From Aquimarina algicola (GTDB lineage Bacteria; Bacteroidota; Bacteroidia; Flavobacteriales; Flavobacteriaceae), in the NCBI RefSeq assembly GCF_006443095.1, contig NZ_VFWZ01000004.1, forward strand, positions 310,450 to 374,449: DNA of 64,000 nt, written 5' to 3'. Positions 1 to 10,992 of the stretch are shown here, piece by piece. Made by a program: the position numbers and the translations under genes. Under the pieces are notes generated by a model. That model saw only the letters and a program-made list of their open reading frames with translations. It was not told the DNA's origin and did not search any database. Positions within the stretch are counted from its first letter, which is position 1. Every line of letters begins with the position of its first letter.

Positions 1-1
1 A

Positions 2-337
2 CTATATTTTGATAAAATAATACATCGTTTTGAATCTTTGACAGATCAAAAAGTTAAAGACAGTATTATTTTTAAAGAATCATTTTGTGTTAAGGATTTT
101 ATTAAAGAATATAATTCTTACAAAGGCAATGCTTATGGAATGGCAAATACGCTATTACAAACTGCTTTTTTAAGACCTAAACTAAAAAGTAAAAAAGTTG
201 ATCATTTATTTTTCACAGGGCAACTTACAGTTCCCGGACCGGGAGTCCCACCATCATTAATTTCAGGAAAATTAGTCGCAGGACTTATAGAAGCTCAATA
301 TAAAAACGCAAAAGAACTCAAACTCATTACAACATAA
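2..337 (+). CDS. crtI: Phytoene desaturase, C-terminal part (runs off left edge)
   Basis: The reading frame is open from the left edge, so only about the last 111 residues are present and the real start lies outside the window. The end shows the CrtI C-terminal signature, an F-F-T-G-Q-L-T-V-P-G-P-G-V-P stretch followed by a helix with SGKLVAGLI; in this amine-oxidase-like FAD family that segment closes the FAD site. The enzyme desaturates phytoene to lycopene at the membrane. crtB follows 30 bp downstream on the same strand, the usual flavobacterial crtI-crtB order. The family is assigned with good confidence. The product could equally be a CrtI paralog of slightly different step number, which the tail cannot resolve. 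Confidence 0.85.
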   Translation, partial: LYFDKIIHRFESLTDQKVKDSIIFKESFCVKDFIKEYNSYKGNAYGMANTLLQTAFLRPKLKSKKVDHLFFTGQLTVPGPGVPPSLISGKLVAGLIEAQYKNAKELKLITT

Positions 338-367
338 CAATACAATTCATCTTAAATTTCTATCCCT

Positions 368-1207
368 ATGAAATCTATTTTCGATACCGTGTCTTATAAT
401 TGTAGCAAGATTGTTACAAATTCATATAGTACATCATTTTCATTAGCATCAAAAATGCTTTCTGATTCGATAAGACAGGATATTTATAATATATACGGCT
501 TTGTTAGATTTGCAGACGAAATTGTAGATACATTTCATGATTATGACAAAGAAGTCTTATTCAATGATTTTGAAATTGAAATGTATAAGGCTATCGATCA
601 AAAAATAAGCCTTAACCCAATCCTCAATGCTTTTCAACAGACAGTTCACCAATACAAAATAGATGCAGAATTGTATGAAGCATTCATGAAAAGTATGAGA
701 TTAGATTTACATAAAACAAAATATTTGACCGATCAGGAATACAAAGAATATATATACGGTTCGGCAGATGTTGTAGGTTTAATGTGTCTAAAGGTTTTTG
801 TAAAAGGAGATAAGAAAAAGTATGATGATTTGAAACAAAGTGCAATGCATCTAGGCTCTGCTTTTCAAAAGGTAAATTTTTTGCGTGATTTAAAAGCTGA
901 TTTTGAAGATTTAGAAAGAACATATTTTCCAAATACTAATCTCAATCAACTCGATGAAGAGTCAAAATTAAAGATAATAGAAGAAATCGAAGAAGATTTT
1001 GAAAAAGGATTAGATGGAATTCTAAAATTACCGGTAGAAGCAAAATTTGGAGTATATACAGCCTTTATATATTACAAAAAACTACTGAACAAGCTAAAGA
1101 AAACACCGTCATTAGAAATTAAAAATACTCGTATAAGAGTTCCAAATTATCAAAAGCTTGGATTATTAGCTAAATCTTATGTTGATTATAGATTAAATTT
1201 AATTTAA
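368..1207 (+). CDS. crtB: Phytoene synthase
   Basis: CrtB condenses two geranylgeranyl-diphosphate molecules to phytoene, the first committed carotenoid step. The 279-residue length suits the bacterial family. The first Asp-rich motif is DEIVD at residues 50-54 and the second lies near residues 170-183 (N-F-L-R-D...D-F-E-D); these bind Mg2+-diphosphate in squalene/phytoene synthases. The conserved Y-G-S-A-D-V-V-G-L-M-C block is at about 130-140. No signal peptide is present, as expected for a peripheral inner-membrane enzyme. It lies 30 bp after crtI and 33 bp before crtZ on the same strand, so the three are probably one operon. Confidence 0.93.
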   Translation: MKSIFDTVSYNCSKIVTNSYSTSFSLASKMLSDSIRQDIYNIYGFVRFADEIVDTFHDYDKEVLFNDFEIEMYKAIDQKISLNPILNAFQQTVHQYKIDAELYEAFMKSMRLDLHKTKYLTDQEYKEYIYGSADVVGLMCLKVFVKGDKKKYDDLKQSAMHLGSAFQKVNFLRDLKADFEDLERTYFPNTNLNQLDEESKLKIIEEIEEDFEKGLDGILKLPVEAKFGVYTAFIYYKKLLNKLKKTPSLEIKNTRIRVPNYQKLGLLAKSYVDYRLNLI

Positions 1208-1240
1208 TTGTATTTTTATAACGCAACAAAAATATAGCTC

Positions 1241-1690
1241 GTGAAAATTTTAATTCAAATACTCATATTTATAGCGACTTTTTCTGTGATGGAATTTATG
1301 GCTTGGTTTACTCATAAATATGTGATGCATGGTTTCTTATGGTCATTACACAAAGATCATCATCACAAAGATCACAATAGTTGGTGGGAGCGAAACGATC
1401 TGTTTTTTATTTTTTACGCTATTGTAAGCATGTCTTTTATAATGTCTCACAACCCTATTACCTTTTGGATCGGTAAGCCAATAGGTTTTGGGATTTTAGC
1501 ATATGGTATCGCATATTTTATTGTTCATGATATTTTTATACATCAACGTTTTAAATTTTTGAGAAATGCAAACAATTGGTATGCAAAAGGCGTTAGAAGA
1601 GCACATAAAATGCATCACAAAAATATTCATAAAGAAAAAGGTGAATGTTTTGGAATGCTAGTTGTTCCTTTCAAATACTTTAAAAGATAA
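1241..1690 (+). CDS. crtZ: Beta-carotene 3-hydroxylase
   Basis: A 149-residue membrane di-iron hydroxylase that converts beta-carotene to zeaxanthin. The start is GTG at 1241; no ATG lies near the beginning of the conserved region. The histidine boxes of the fatty-acid hydroxylase superfamily are visible: H-K-Y-V-M-H, H-K-D-H-H-H-K-D-H, H-D-I-F-I-H and H-K-M-H-H. Hydrophobic segments alternate with these boxes. It closes the crtI-crtB-crtZ run. Lycopene cyclase (crtY), often next in flavobacterial clusters, is not here; a convergent gene begins instead. Confidence 0.92.
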   Translation: MKILIQILIFIATFSVMEFMAWFTHKYVMHGFLWSLHKDHHHKDHNSWWERNDLFFIFYAIVSMSFIMSHNPITFWIGKPIGFGILAYGIAYFIVHDIFIHQRFKFLRNANNWYAKGVRRAHKMHHKNIHKEKGECFGMLVVPFKYFKR

Positions 1691-1721
1691 CTCATTAATC
1701 AACAAGAAAAATCATTATGCT

Positions 1722-2423
1722 TTATAATTCGAACAAGGGATTTTTATTATTCCAAGTGCCAATTGACTTATAAGGCTGGAATCTACAAAACATTTCTTCC
1801 TTATACCAATCTAATTTCTTTGTCTTTTTGATTGCCTCATTATGCTCTTTTGTTTTATAAGCAAAAGAGATCAAAGCCTCTTTATTTTCCCAAATACTAA
1901 ATGTTGCCATATTTTTAAATGGTACCTCACCTATTCCCTTTGTAAATAGTAATCCTTTGCAATTTGAAAGAGGGTGTTGAGAAATTGGAACGTATTTCCA
2001 AAACTTATACAACATTTTAGTCTTTATAGTTGCTCTGGTAATTACTGCGATAAATGAGTTTGTACGCTCTATATTTAAATTTCGCTTAAAGGGATTAACT
2101 CCTGACCATGTTCCTTTTGTAGAAATTGTTTTTAAAAAAACAGACCAAATCTCACAACTCTTTTCTTTATATGATTTTATAATCGTTGATGTAGTAAAAA
2201 ATGTATTTGCGGCTTCTTCATTTTTCCATACCTGAAGCAGCGCATAAACTCCCCAATCTGGCAAAGGACTAAAACCATTTTTTCCGCTTCCTAATAATTT
2301 ATACAAAGATTGTCCTTCAATTTTTTTTAATCTCTTATGCATAAATTGCATCATCAAAAAGGCCCATATTTTATTTGATAATGTTTCGTATTTAAAAAAA
2401 GTCAACGTTACAACTTCACTCAT
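1722..2423 (-). CDS. crtA: Spheroidene monooxygenase-like protein (CrtA family)
   Basis: The 233-residue protein matches the CrtA family pattern as recognised by eye: N-terminal T-L-T-F-F-K-Y, a W-x-V-Y-A-L-L-Q-V-W segment, I-A-V-I-T-R-A-T-I, G-I-G-E-V-P, M-A-T-F-S-I-W, and a terminal W-Y-K-E-E-M-F-x-R-F-Q-P. CrtA of purple bacteria oxidises acyclic carotenoids at C-2; flavobacterial homologues sit in carotenoid clusters but their exact reaction is less clear. It is convergent with crtZ (31 bp between stops). It lies 14 bp after the TlpA-like gene, with which it is probably co-transcribed. Confidence 0.75.
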   Translation of the reverse strand: MSEVVTLTFFKYETLSNKIWAFLMMQFMHKRLKKIEGQSLYKLLGSGKNGFSPLPDWGVYALLQVWKNEEAANTFFTTSTIIKSYKEKSCEIWSVFLKTISTKGTWSGVNPFKRNLNIERTNSFIAVITRATIKTKMLYKFWKYVPISQHPLSNCKGLLFTKGIGEVPFKNMATFSIWENKEALISFAYKTKEHNEAIKKTKKLDWYKEEMFCRFQPYKSIGTWNNKNPLFEL

Positions 2424-2437
2424 AAATCTATATTGTA

Positions 2438-2992
2438 TTAGAGCAAGTCATCTATCGTTTTTCTAACCTTATTACTATTCCAGTCGGCTGCCCCGATTTT
2501 ATCTATAACTATAGTCCCGTTTTTGTCAATCAAATATGTAGTAGGTAAAGATGTACCATCAAATGGTTTAGGAGCTTCAGAAAGTGATCTATATATAGGA
2601 TAATTATAATTTTTATTTTTCATGAATTTGTTAAGTTCAGGGTCATCATCTGTAGTTACAAACAAAAAAACCACATCATCTTTATAATCATTATATAATT
2701 CTTGTAAAGAAGGCATTTCTGCAATACATGGTGGGCACCAAGTTGCCCAATAATTAACTAATATTACTTTATTTTTTGCTTCGTTAAAATTAATTGACTC
2801 TGTATTCACACCATGTAATTTCCAATCATAAGATTTTACTTGAGTTCTATCATCAACTTCTACCACCCCAGGACTAAAAGAAAAAATTCTTGTCAAAAAT
2901 ATTTGCATCATTCCCCTTGTATTTGGAATAAAAAACAAAATCAATATGATAACAAAAATCGAGTTAGAAATATTTTTCTTATTAAGCTTCAT
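2438..2992 (-). CDS. TlpA-like membrane-anchored thiol-disulfide oxidoreductase
   Basis: A thioredoxin-fold protein of 184 residues. One hydrophobic anchor is seen at about 10-25, then a periplasmic TlpA/ResA-type domain with the active site W-C-P-P-C (cysteines 86 and 89) in an N-Y-W-A-T-W context. The cis-proline segment S-L-P-T-T-Y-L-I-D and a following D-K-x-G element are typical of redoxins. It would reduce or exchange disulfides in the cell envelope. The next gene (crtA-like) starts 14 bp downstream on the same strand; the reason for the pairing with a carotenoid enzyme is unknown. Confidence 0.85.
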   Translation of the reverse strand: MKLNKKNISNSIFVIILILFFIPNTRGMMQIFLTRIFSFSPGVVEVDDRTQVKSYDWKLHGVNTESINFNEAKNKVILVNYWATWCPPCIAEMPSLQELYNDYKDDVVFLFVTTDDDPELNKFMKNKNYNYPIYRSLSEAPKPFDGTSLPTTYLIDKNGTIVIDKIGAADWNSNKVRKTIDDLL

Positions 2993-3048
2993 TTTATAAA
3001 TATTTTATTTTGAAATGTGAACTTTATTACACAAATCTATGAATTAAT

Positions 3049-3073
3049 AAAGCGCAATCTACGATTGCGCTTT
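3049..3073 (-). terminator. Hairpin downstream of the repeat lipoprotein
   Basis: A perfect 11-bp stem (AAAGCGCAATC / GATTGCGCTTT) with a 3-nt loop, lying between the repeat lipoprotein stop and the TlpA start. The U-tract on the minus strand is poor, so it may terminate inefficiently or protect a 3' end. Confidence 0.6.
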
Positions 3074-3168
3074 AAAAACTAACAAATAAACAACGAACTA
3101 TCTTTTTATTTAATAAAGAAAAAACATTGTTATTCTATTTAAATTACATTGAAAAGGATTTCTTTATC

Positions 3169-4254
3169 TTATCTTACAACAGCATTACGATCTACTCTTA
3201 TTGAGTTAGACAAATCATAAGTCCCTGTAATTGCATCTACAGTTGCCGCCATAGTGATATTAGAATCATCTTCGAATCTTGCATACCAAATAAAGCATAC
3301 ACCAACTCCTGCATCATCAAAATCAACATTTTCAACCATTTCTAATGTTCCTGGTCGTCCTAGTATATTTCCTGCTTCATCTGTAATCACCCAAGTACTA
3401 TTTGTACCAAATGCATTAGTAGCATCCAATGTTATTCCTGAAACATTATCTTCCATTCCATCTACATCAAAACTAAATGGTCCACCAGAAATTTTTCCTG
3501 CATTAGTAACCTGATTACGTACTACTTCTATACTATTTGATAAGTCAAAGGTTCCTGTAATTTCATCTACGGTAGCTGCTGTAGTGATATTAGAATCATC
3601 TTCAAATCTTGCATACCAAATAAAACATACTCCAACTCCTGCTTCATCAAAATCAACACCCTCAACCATTTCTAATGTTCCTGGTCTTCCTAGAATATTT
3701 CCTGCGTCATCTGTGATTACCCATGTACTATTTGAACCAAAAGCATTTGTAGCATCCAAAGTTATTCCTGATACATTATCAACTTCACCATCTACATCAA
3801 AACTAAATGGTCCACCAGAAATCGCCCCTGCATTAACCACTTGATTACGAACTACCTCAATAGAGTTAGACAAATCAAAAGTTCCAGTAATTTCATCTAC
3901 TGTTTCTGCAGTAGTGATATTAGAATCATCTTCAAATCTTGCATACCAGATAAAACACGTTCCCGCACCTGCATCATCAAAGTTAACACCTTCAACCATT
4001 TCTAATGTTCCGGGTCTACCCAAAATATTCCCAGCTTCATCTGTAATTACCCAAGTACGATTAGTACCTACCGAAGTAGAAGAATCTAATGTTATACCTG
4101 TTACAAAATCTGGCTCTCCATCTACATCAAACTCAAATGGTCCTCCAGAAATAGTTCCTGCCTCGACTACAGGAGTATTATTATCGTCGTCATCGCTACA
4201 AGAAACTGCAAAAAAGCTTATTGCAAGACACCCTAATATTATTCTCTTAAACAT
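3169..4254 (-). CDS. Surface lipoprotein made of three tandem 110-residue repeats
   Basis: The protein has a lipoprotein signal (F-F-A-V-S-C, lipid Cys19) followed by S-D-D-D-D, an acidic stretch like the Bacteroidota lipoprotein export signal that sends proteins to the cell surface. The rest is three near-identical units at residues 32-141, 142-251 and 252-361. Each contains I-S-G-G-P-F, G-I-T-L-D, T-W-V-I-T-D-x-A-G-N-I-L-G-R-P-G-T-L-E-M-V, C-F-I-W-Y-A-R-F-E-D and D-L-S-N-S-I. I recall similar units in large marine Bacteroidota surface proteins, but I know no function. It is a single-gene unit with a hairpin on its 3' side. Confidence 0.85.
   Translation of the reverse strand: MFKRIILGCLAISFFAVSCSDDDDNNTPVVEAGTISGGPFEFDVDGEPDFVTGITLDSSTSVGTNRTWVITDEAGNILGRPGTLEMVEGVNFDDAGAGTCFIWYARFEDDSNITTAETVDEITGTFDLSNSIEVVRNQVVNAGAISGGPFSFDVDGEVDNVSGITLDATNAFGSNSTWVITDDAGNILGRPGTLEMVEGVDFDEAGVGVCFIWYARFEDDSNITTAATVDEITGTFDLSNSIEVVRNQVTNAGKISGGPFSFDVDGMEDNVSGITLDATNAFGTNSTWVITDEAGNILGRPGTLEMVENVDFDDAGVGVCFIWYARFEDDSNITMAATVDAITGTYDLSNSIRVDRNAVVR
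3172..4161 (-). repeat. Three 330-bp tandem coding repeats
   Basis: Units at 3832-4161, 3502-3831 and 3172-3501, each exactly 330 bp with no phase change. They are very similar at nucleotide level, for example the shared GTGATATTAGAATCATCTTC segments on the plus strand, so expansion was probably recent and unit number may vary between strains. Confidence 0.9.
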
Positions 4255-4329
4255 TGTATTAATTTTTTATGATTATTATAAGTATAAAAATATATACATA
4301 TAACATCATAAAATGTTAGGTAGCTAACA

Positions 4330-4998
4330 TTACACAACAATTTTTAAACGGATTTCTTTTCTATTGAAATCCAATATGTTAGATTCTTTTAGCTCATTTA
4401 ATATAATATTTAAGGTAGGTCTTGATGTTCCTATGAGATTTGCAATATCTTTTTGAGTGTAGGGATGTTCTATAACCATATCACCTGTATCCGGACAGCA
4501 ATGACCATAATCTTCTTGGAGCTCATTCAAAAATTCTAACAATCTAGTTTTGGTATCTTTAAATAACAATAATTGCAATCTTCTTTCTAAACGTTTAAAG
4601 CGCATTCCTATAAACTTATAGATTCGTAAACTAAACGATTGGTTATCTCTCATCAAACAATGCATAGTATCTACTGCTACCGGGCATATTGAAGTTGAAT
4701 TATCTATAGATTGTGCAAACTCTGTTCTTTTATCTTCTCCTAAAATTGCTTTTTCTCCAAAAATTTCTCCTCGAGTAAGAATTGCTTTTACAACTTCTTC
4801 TCCATCTTCTGCATAATAGCCAATTTTTACTTTTCCTTTTTCTATAAGATATACTTTATTGGCAAAATCATCTTCAAAATAGATATAATCATTTTTTTTA
4901 TACCCATCAAAATCGTGATTTTTTTTATATTCCCTAAATTTATGAGGACACAGTATATTAAAAAGGTTTGAGTCCTCAAAAAACCAGATAGCGCTCAT
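4330..4998 (-). CDS. Crp/Fnr-family transcriptional regulator
   Basis: The 222-residue protein has a cyclic-nucleotide-binding-like beta-roll at about residues 15-125 (V-Y-L-I-E-K-G-K-V-K-I-G-Y, then G-E-I-F-G-E-K-A-I-L) and a long dimerisation helix at about 125-150. A winged HTH of Crp type follows at about 165-215 (T-Q-K-D-I-A-N-L-I-G-T-S-R-P-T-L-N-I-I-L). It does not show the N-terminal cysteine cluster of Fnr. A scattered set (Cys13, a C-C pair near 165, one near 102) could be redox- or metal-sensitive, but this is a guess. It stands alone between the repeat lipoprotein and the aconitase terminator, and its targets cannot be read from the window. Confidence 0.9.
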   Translation of the reverse strand: MSAIWFFEDSNLFNILCPHKFREYKKNHDFDGYKKNDYIYFEDDFANKVYLIEKGKVKIGYYAEDGEEVVKAILTRGEIFGEKAILGEDKRTEFAQSIDNSTSICPVAVDTMHCLMRDNQSFSLRIYKFIGMRFKRLERRLQLLLFKDTKTRLLEFLNELQEDYGHCCPDTGDMVIEHPYTQKDIANLIGTSRPTLNIILNELKESNILDFNRKEIRLKIVV

Positions 4999-5063
4999 GA
5001 TGACTGTGTTTTAAGATGCTAGTTGTTTACTATAGTCGTCAAACATCAAACTTACTTACAAAA

Positions 5064-5099
5064 AAATACTCTCGAGTAAAATAATACACGAGAGTATTT
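5064..5099 (-). terminator. Intrinsic terminator of acnA
   Basis: Stem AAATACTCTCG / CGAGAGTATTT (11 bp) with a 14-nt loop. On the minus strand it is followed by a run of U residues, which is the orientation for the aconitase gene that ends at 5126. Confidence 0.85.
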
Positions 5100-5125
5100 A
5101 GAAAATAATAAAAAATATCTTATTC

Positions 5126-7396
<2,271 letters not shown>

Positions 7397-7552
7397 AGAA
7401 TAATTATTTTGTGTTTATGTTATCTTCACGAATTTAGCAAAAAAACAAATTGAAAACACCTTGAATACTATTGATTATACTGATTATAAATAAGCAAAAA
7501 ATTGATAGTATTTTTAAATTTAAATGAGAAATATAACTTATATAAAATAGAA

Positions 7553-7578
7553 AAAGCTCAAGTTTTCACTTGAGCTTT
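7553..7578 (-). terminator. Intrinsic terminator of acnB
   Basis: Stem AAAGCTCAAG / CTTGAGCTTT (10 bp) with a 6-nt loop, followed on the minus strand by a U-rich tract. It lies 29 bp beyond the acnB stop and separates it from acnA. Confidence 0.85.
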
Positions 7579-7606
7579 ATTTTATATTTAAGACAGTAAT
7601 TTTTAA

Positions 7607-10384
7607 TTAAACTACTAGCTCTTTTTGTGATGGCTTAAACTTCGTCAAAACAATACCGTCTACAGCGGCTTGATATTCTTCTAAAGTAGGAGTTCTTCCT
7701 AAAATTGAAGACAAAACAACCACTGGAGTTGAAGATAGTAAAGACTCTCCCTTTTTCTCATCTGAATCCCTTACCACACGTCCTTGAAATAAACGTGTCG
7801 AAGTAGCCATTACAGTATCTCCTGGTTCTGCTTTTTCTTGATTACCCATACAAAGATTACATCCTGGGCGCTCTAAATATAAAACGTTTTCATATTTTGT
7901 ACGTGCAGCTCCTTTGGGGGCTTCATCATCAAATACAAATCCAGAGTATTTGGCTAATACTTCCCAATCTCCCTCGGCTTTTAATTCATCAACGATATTA
8001 TATGTTGGAGGAGCAACTACTAGAGGAGCATTAAATACTACTTTACCTTGTTGGGCTTCAATATTCTTTAGCATCTGAGCTAAAATCTTCATATCTCCTT
8101 TATGGATCATACAAGATCCTACAAATCCTAAATCTACTTTTTTAGTTCCTCCATAGAAAGATAATGGCTGGATATTATCATGCGTATAACGCTTAGAAAC
8201 ATCTTCATTATTTACATCAGGGTCAGCAATCATTGGCTCAACCACCTTGTCTAAATCGATAACTACTTCTGCATAATATTTAGCATCAGCATCTGGCTTT
8301 AATGCAGGCCTTGAACCTGATTGAAGCTCTGCAATACGATTATTGGCTTTATCTACTAAACCTTGTAATACTTGCTTCTCATTATCCATTCCCTTATCAA
8401 TCATGATTTGGATACGTTCTCTTGAAATTTCTAAAGATTCAATTAAGGTTTCATCTTCTGAGATACAGATAGAAGCTTTAGCTTTCATTTCTGCGGTCCA
8501 ATCTGTAAAAGTAAAGGCTTGATCAGAGGTCAAAGTTCCGATATGCACTTCGATAATTCGTCCTTGGAACACATTTTCACCTTCAAATTGATCTAACATT
8601 TGTTGCTGTGTTGCATGTACTACATCACGGAAGTCCATATAAGGAACCATATTTCCTTTAAAGGTTACTTTTACAGATTCCGGAATTGGCATTGTAGCTT
8701 CACCCGTAGCTAAAGCTAATGCTACAGTACCTGAATCTGCTCCAAATGCTACACCTTTTGCCATACGTGTATGTGAATCGCCTCCAATAATAACATCCCA
8801 ATCATCAACGGCAATATCATTTAAGACTTTATGAATTACATCTGTCATTGCGTGATACACTCCTTTAGGATCACGACCTGTAATTAATCCGAAGTCATTC
8901 ATAAACTTCATTAATCTCGGGATATTTGCTTTTGACTTATCATCCCAAACAGAAGCTGTATGACACCCTGATTGATAGCCGGCATCTACAATTGGAGAAA
9001 TGATAGTGGCTGCCATCATTTCTAACTCTTGAGAAGTCATTAAACCTGTAGTATCCTGAGATCCTACAATATTTACTTCTACACGAGTATTTGATCCTGC
9101 ATGTAAGGTTACTCCTGGCGTAGTGCCTACAGCATTTCTATTAAATATCTTTTCAACGGCAGTTAAGCCTTGCCCTTCTATAGAAATTTCTTTTGAAGGG
9201 GCATATATTTGAGGAACATCAATTCCTAAAACTTTACAGGCGAAAGTTTGTAATTTTTTACCAAAAACTACAGCATAAGAACCTCCTGCTTTTATGAACT
9301 CCATTTTTTGAGGAGTTAATGCTGTAGAAATATCTTTCAATTCCTGATCTCCATTATATAACTTTTTTTCTTTTGTATTAATCGTAAGTACTGTACCTGT
9401 TTTAACAGAATATACTTCTTTTAATATTGGATCACCTTCTTCATCAACAATGGTGTTTCCGCTTTCATCTTTTTGTTTTACCCAGTTCTTTAGATCAATC
9501 CCGATACCTCCAGTTACTCCAACTGTAGTTAAGAAAATTGGAGCGATTCCGTTTGTTCCTGCTATTACAGGAGCTATATTGATAAAAGGTACATAAGGGC
9601 TTGAAGAGATACCCGTCCATAAAGCCACATTATTCACACCAGACATACGAGAAGAACCTACTCCCATAGTTCCTTTTTCTGCAATAAGCATAATACGCTT
9701 GTCAGGGTGCTGCTCTTTTAAAGCTAACACTTCTTTTTGCATATCTTTATTATGCTCAAAAATGGATTGTCCGTGTAATTCACGATCTGATCTGGAGTGA
9801 GCATCAGCTCCTGGAGATAATAAATCTGTAGAAATATCTCCAACACCAGCAATATACGTCACTACTTTAATTTCTTCATCAATCTCTGGTAACTTGGTAA
9901 AGAATTCTGCTTGAGCATAACTTTCAATGATTTCTTTAGCAATGGCATTTCCAGATTTCATTGCTTTTTCTAATCGTTCTGTATCTGCTTCATAAAGAAA
10001 AACTTGAGTTTTTAAAACTTTAGCTGCTTCTTGAGAAACACTTGTATCATCTCCTAAAGCCAAATCTAGCAATACTTCTACTGAAGGCCCTCCTTTCATA
10101 TGAGATAATTGCTCAAATGCAAAAGCAGGTGAAATCTCCTCGACAATAGATTCACCAAGAATAATTTCTTTTAAAAACTTGGCTTTCACACCAGCAGCAC
10201 TTGTTGTACCTGGTAAAGTATTATAAATAAAAAAGTTAAGAGAGTCTTCTCGATGTATATTATCTATATCTTTGATTTGCAAAATTACTTCGCTTAACAA
10301 ATCAGCTCCATCAATTGGTTTGGGATGTAATCCTTGAGATTGTCTTTCTTCAATCTCCTTGAGATAATCGCTATAAGTGTTCAT
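7607..10384 (-). CDS. acnB: Aconitate hydratase B / 2-methylisocitrate dehydratase
   Basis: AcnB-type aconitase, which can also act on 2-methylisocitrate. The order is an N-terminal HEAT-like helical domain (about 1-160), the swivel domain and the catalytic core, the AcnB arrangement rather than that of AcnA. Cluster ligands are Cys758 (G-S-C-M-I-H), Cys842 and Cys845 (G-C-N-L-C-M-G-N). At 925 residues it is somewhat longer than the E. coli enzyme; insertions such as K-D-E-S-G-N-T-I-V-D-E-E-G-D in the first half may account for this. It is monocistronic, with a long upstream gap. It is probably the housekeeping or the stress copy relative to acnA; sequence alone does not say which. Confidence 0.95.
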   Translation of the reverse strand: MNTYSDYLKEIEERQSQGLHPKPIDGADLLSEVILQIKDIDNIHREDSLNFFIYNTLPGTTSAAGVKAKFLKEIILGESIVEEISPAFAFEQLSHMKGGPSVEVLLDLALGDDTSVSQEAAKVLKTQVFLYEADTERLEKAMKSGNAIAKEIIESYAQAEFFTKLPEIDEEIKVVTYIAGVGDISTDLLSPGADAHSRSDRELHGQSIFEHNKDMQKEVLALKEQHPDKRIMLIAEKGTMGVGSSRMSGVNNVALWTGISSSPYVPFINIAPVIAGTNGIAPIFLTTVGVTGGIGIDLKNWVKQKDESGNTIVDEEGDPILKEVYSVKTGTVLTINTKEKKLYNGDQELKDISTALTPQKMEFIKAGGSYAVVFGKKLQTFACKVLGIDVPQIYAPSKEISIEGQGLTAVEKIFNRNAVGTTPGVTLHAGSNTRVEVNIVGSQDTTGLMTSQELEMMAATIISPIVDAGYQSGCHTASVWDDKSKANIPRLMKFMNDFGLITGRDPKGVYHAMTDVIHKVLNDIAVDDWDVIIGGDSHTRMAKGVAFGADSGTVALALATGEATMPIPESVKVTFKGNMVPYMDFRDVVHATQQQMLDQFEGENVFQGRIIEVHIGTLTSDQAFTFTDWTAEMKAKASICISEDETLIESLEISRERIQIMIDKGMDNEKQVLQGLVDKANNRIAELQSGSRPALKPDADAKYYAEVVIDLDKVVEPMIADPDVNNEDVSKRYTHDNIQPLSFYGGTKKVDLGFVGSCMIHKGDMKILAQMLKNIEAQQGKVVFNAPLVVAPPTYNIVDELKAEGDWEVLAKYSGFVFDDEAPKGAARTKYENVLYLERPGCNLCMGNQEKAEPGDTVMATSTRLFQGRVVRDSDEKKGESLLSSTPVVVLSSILGRTPTLEEYQAAVDGIVLTKFKPSQKELVV

Positions 10385-10940
10385 ATAATATTTAATAGAA
10401 TTCTTTCAATGTTAAATGTGTTTATAGCACATATTTTATTCCTATTTGCATAAAATGCACAATAACTTTAATTTATGTTATTGCTTTTTAAAAAACTATA
10501 AGATCTGTAGCAAAATCAATATAGTCCTTACATTGAACATACTTTATAGGTTTTAACTTAGTAAAGTATGAACATTAAACTTTCGCTATGAATATAAAGA
10601 GGTATTTTTATCATCTTGTTAGTAATGTTTGTCATTTTACTACTTAAACAGACACATTTTTATCATATTGATATCAAATACCGTTTTTTAATAATTTTCA
10701 AGTATTGAAAGTCTTGCGAAAATACGAATTTTAAAGGATTTTCTTGAATGAATACTTACGATCACCTCTTTTTGCATTTTTAAAAAAATAAAGGTGTCTA
10801 AATATTACATTCCATAATTTTAACCTCCATAAACTATCAAATCGATAAAAAAACCTTAAATAAAATATAGTGTCAAAAAATAGAATTACGAAAACGTTAT
10901 AGTTACTCTCTTTAAAATGATAGAAAATCATTAAAAAACA
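10385..10940. other. Long intergenic region upstream of acnB
   Basis: About 560 bp without a convincing gene. The clearest structure is an inverted repeat CATACTTTA / TAAAGTATG (10538-10546 and 10562-10570, 15-nt spacer), which could be an operator or short hairpin for acnB, whose start is at 10384. A 66-codon minus-strand frame at 10731-10931 looks like low-complexity noise. No good TAnnTTTG element was found. Confidence 0.4.
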
Positions 10941-10970
10941 AAAAAATGAGACTTCTTAGGTCTCATTTTT
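10941..10970 (-). terminator. Intrinsic terminator of the Spy-like gene
   Basis: Stem AAAAAATGAGAC / GTCTCATTTTT around a short loop; the minus-strand product ends in U residues. It lies 22 bp after the stop of the gene at 10993. Confidence 0.85.
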
Positions 10971-10992
10971 AAAACTAAATATAAATAGCCAT

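Noticed and set aside
3254..4303. Three plus-strand reading frames of similar sequence opposite the repeat lipoprotein
   Set aside because: They are antisense echoes of the 330-bp repeats. The minus strand has the signal peptide and conserved motifs.
10731..10931. 66-codon minus-strand frame in the acnB upstream gap
   Set aside because: Phe/Tyr/Lys-rich, low-complexity, no signal or recognisable motif, and it lies in AT-rich intergenic DNA.
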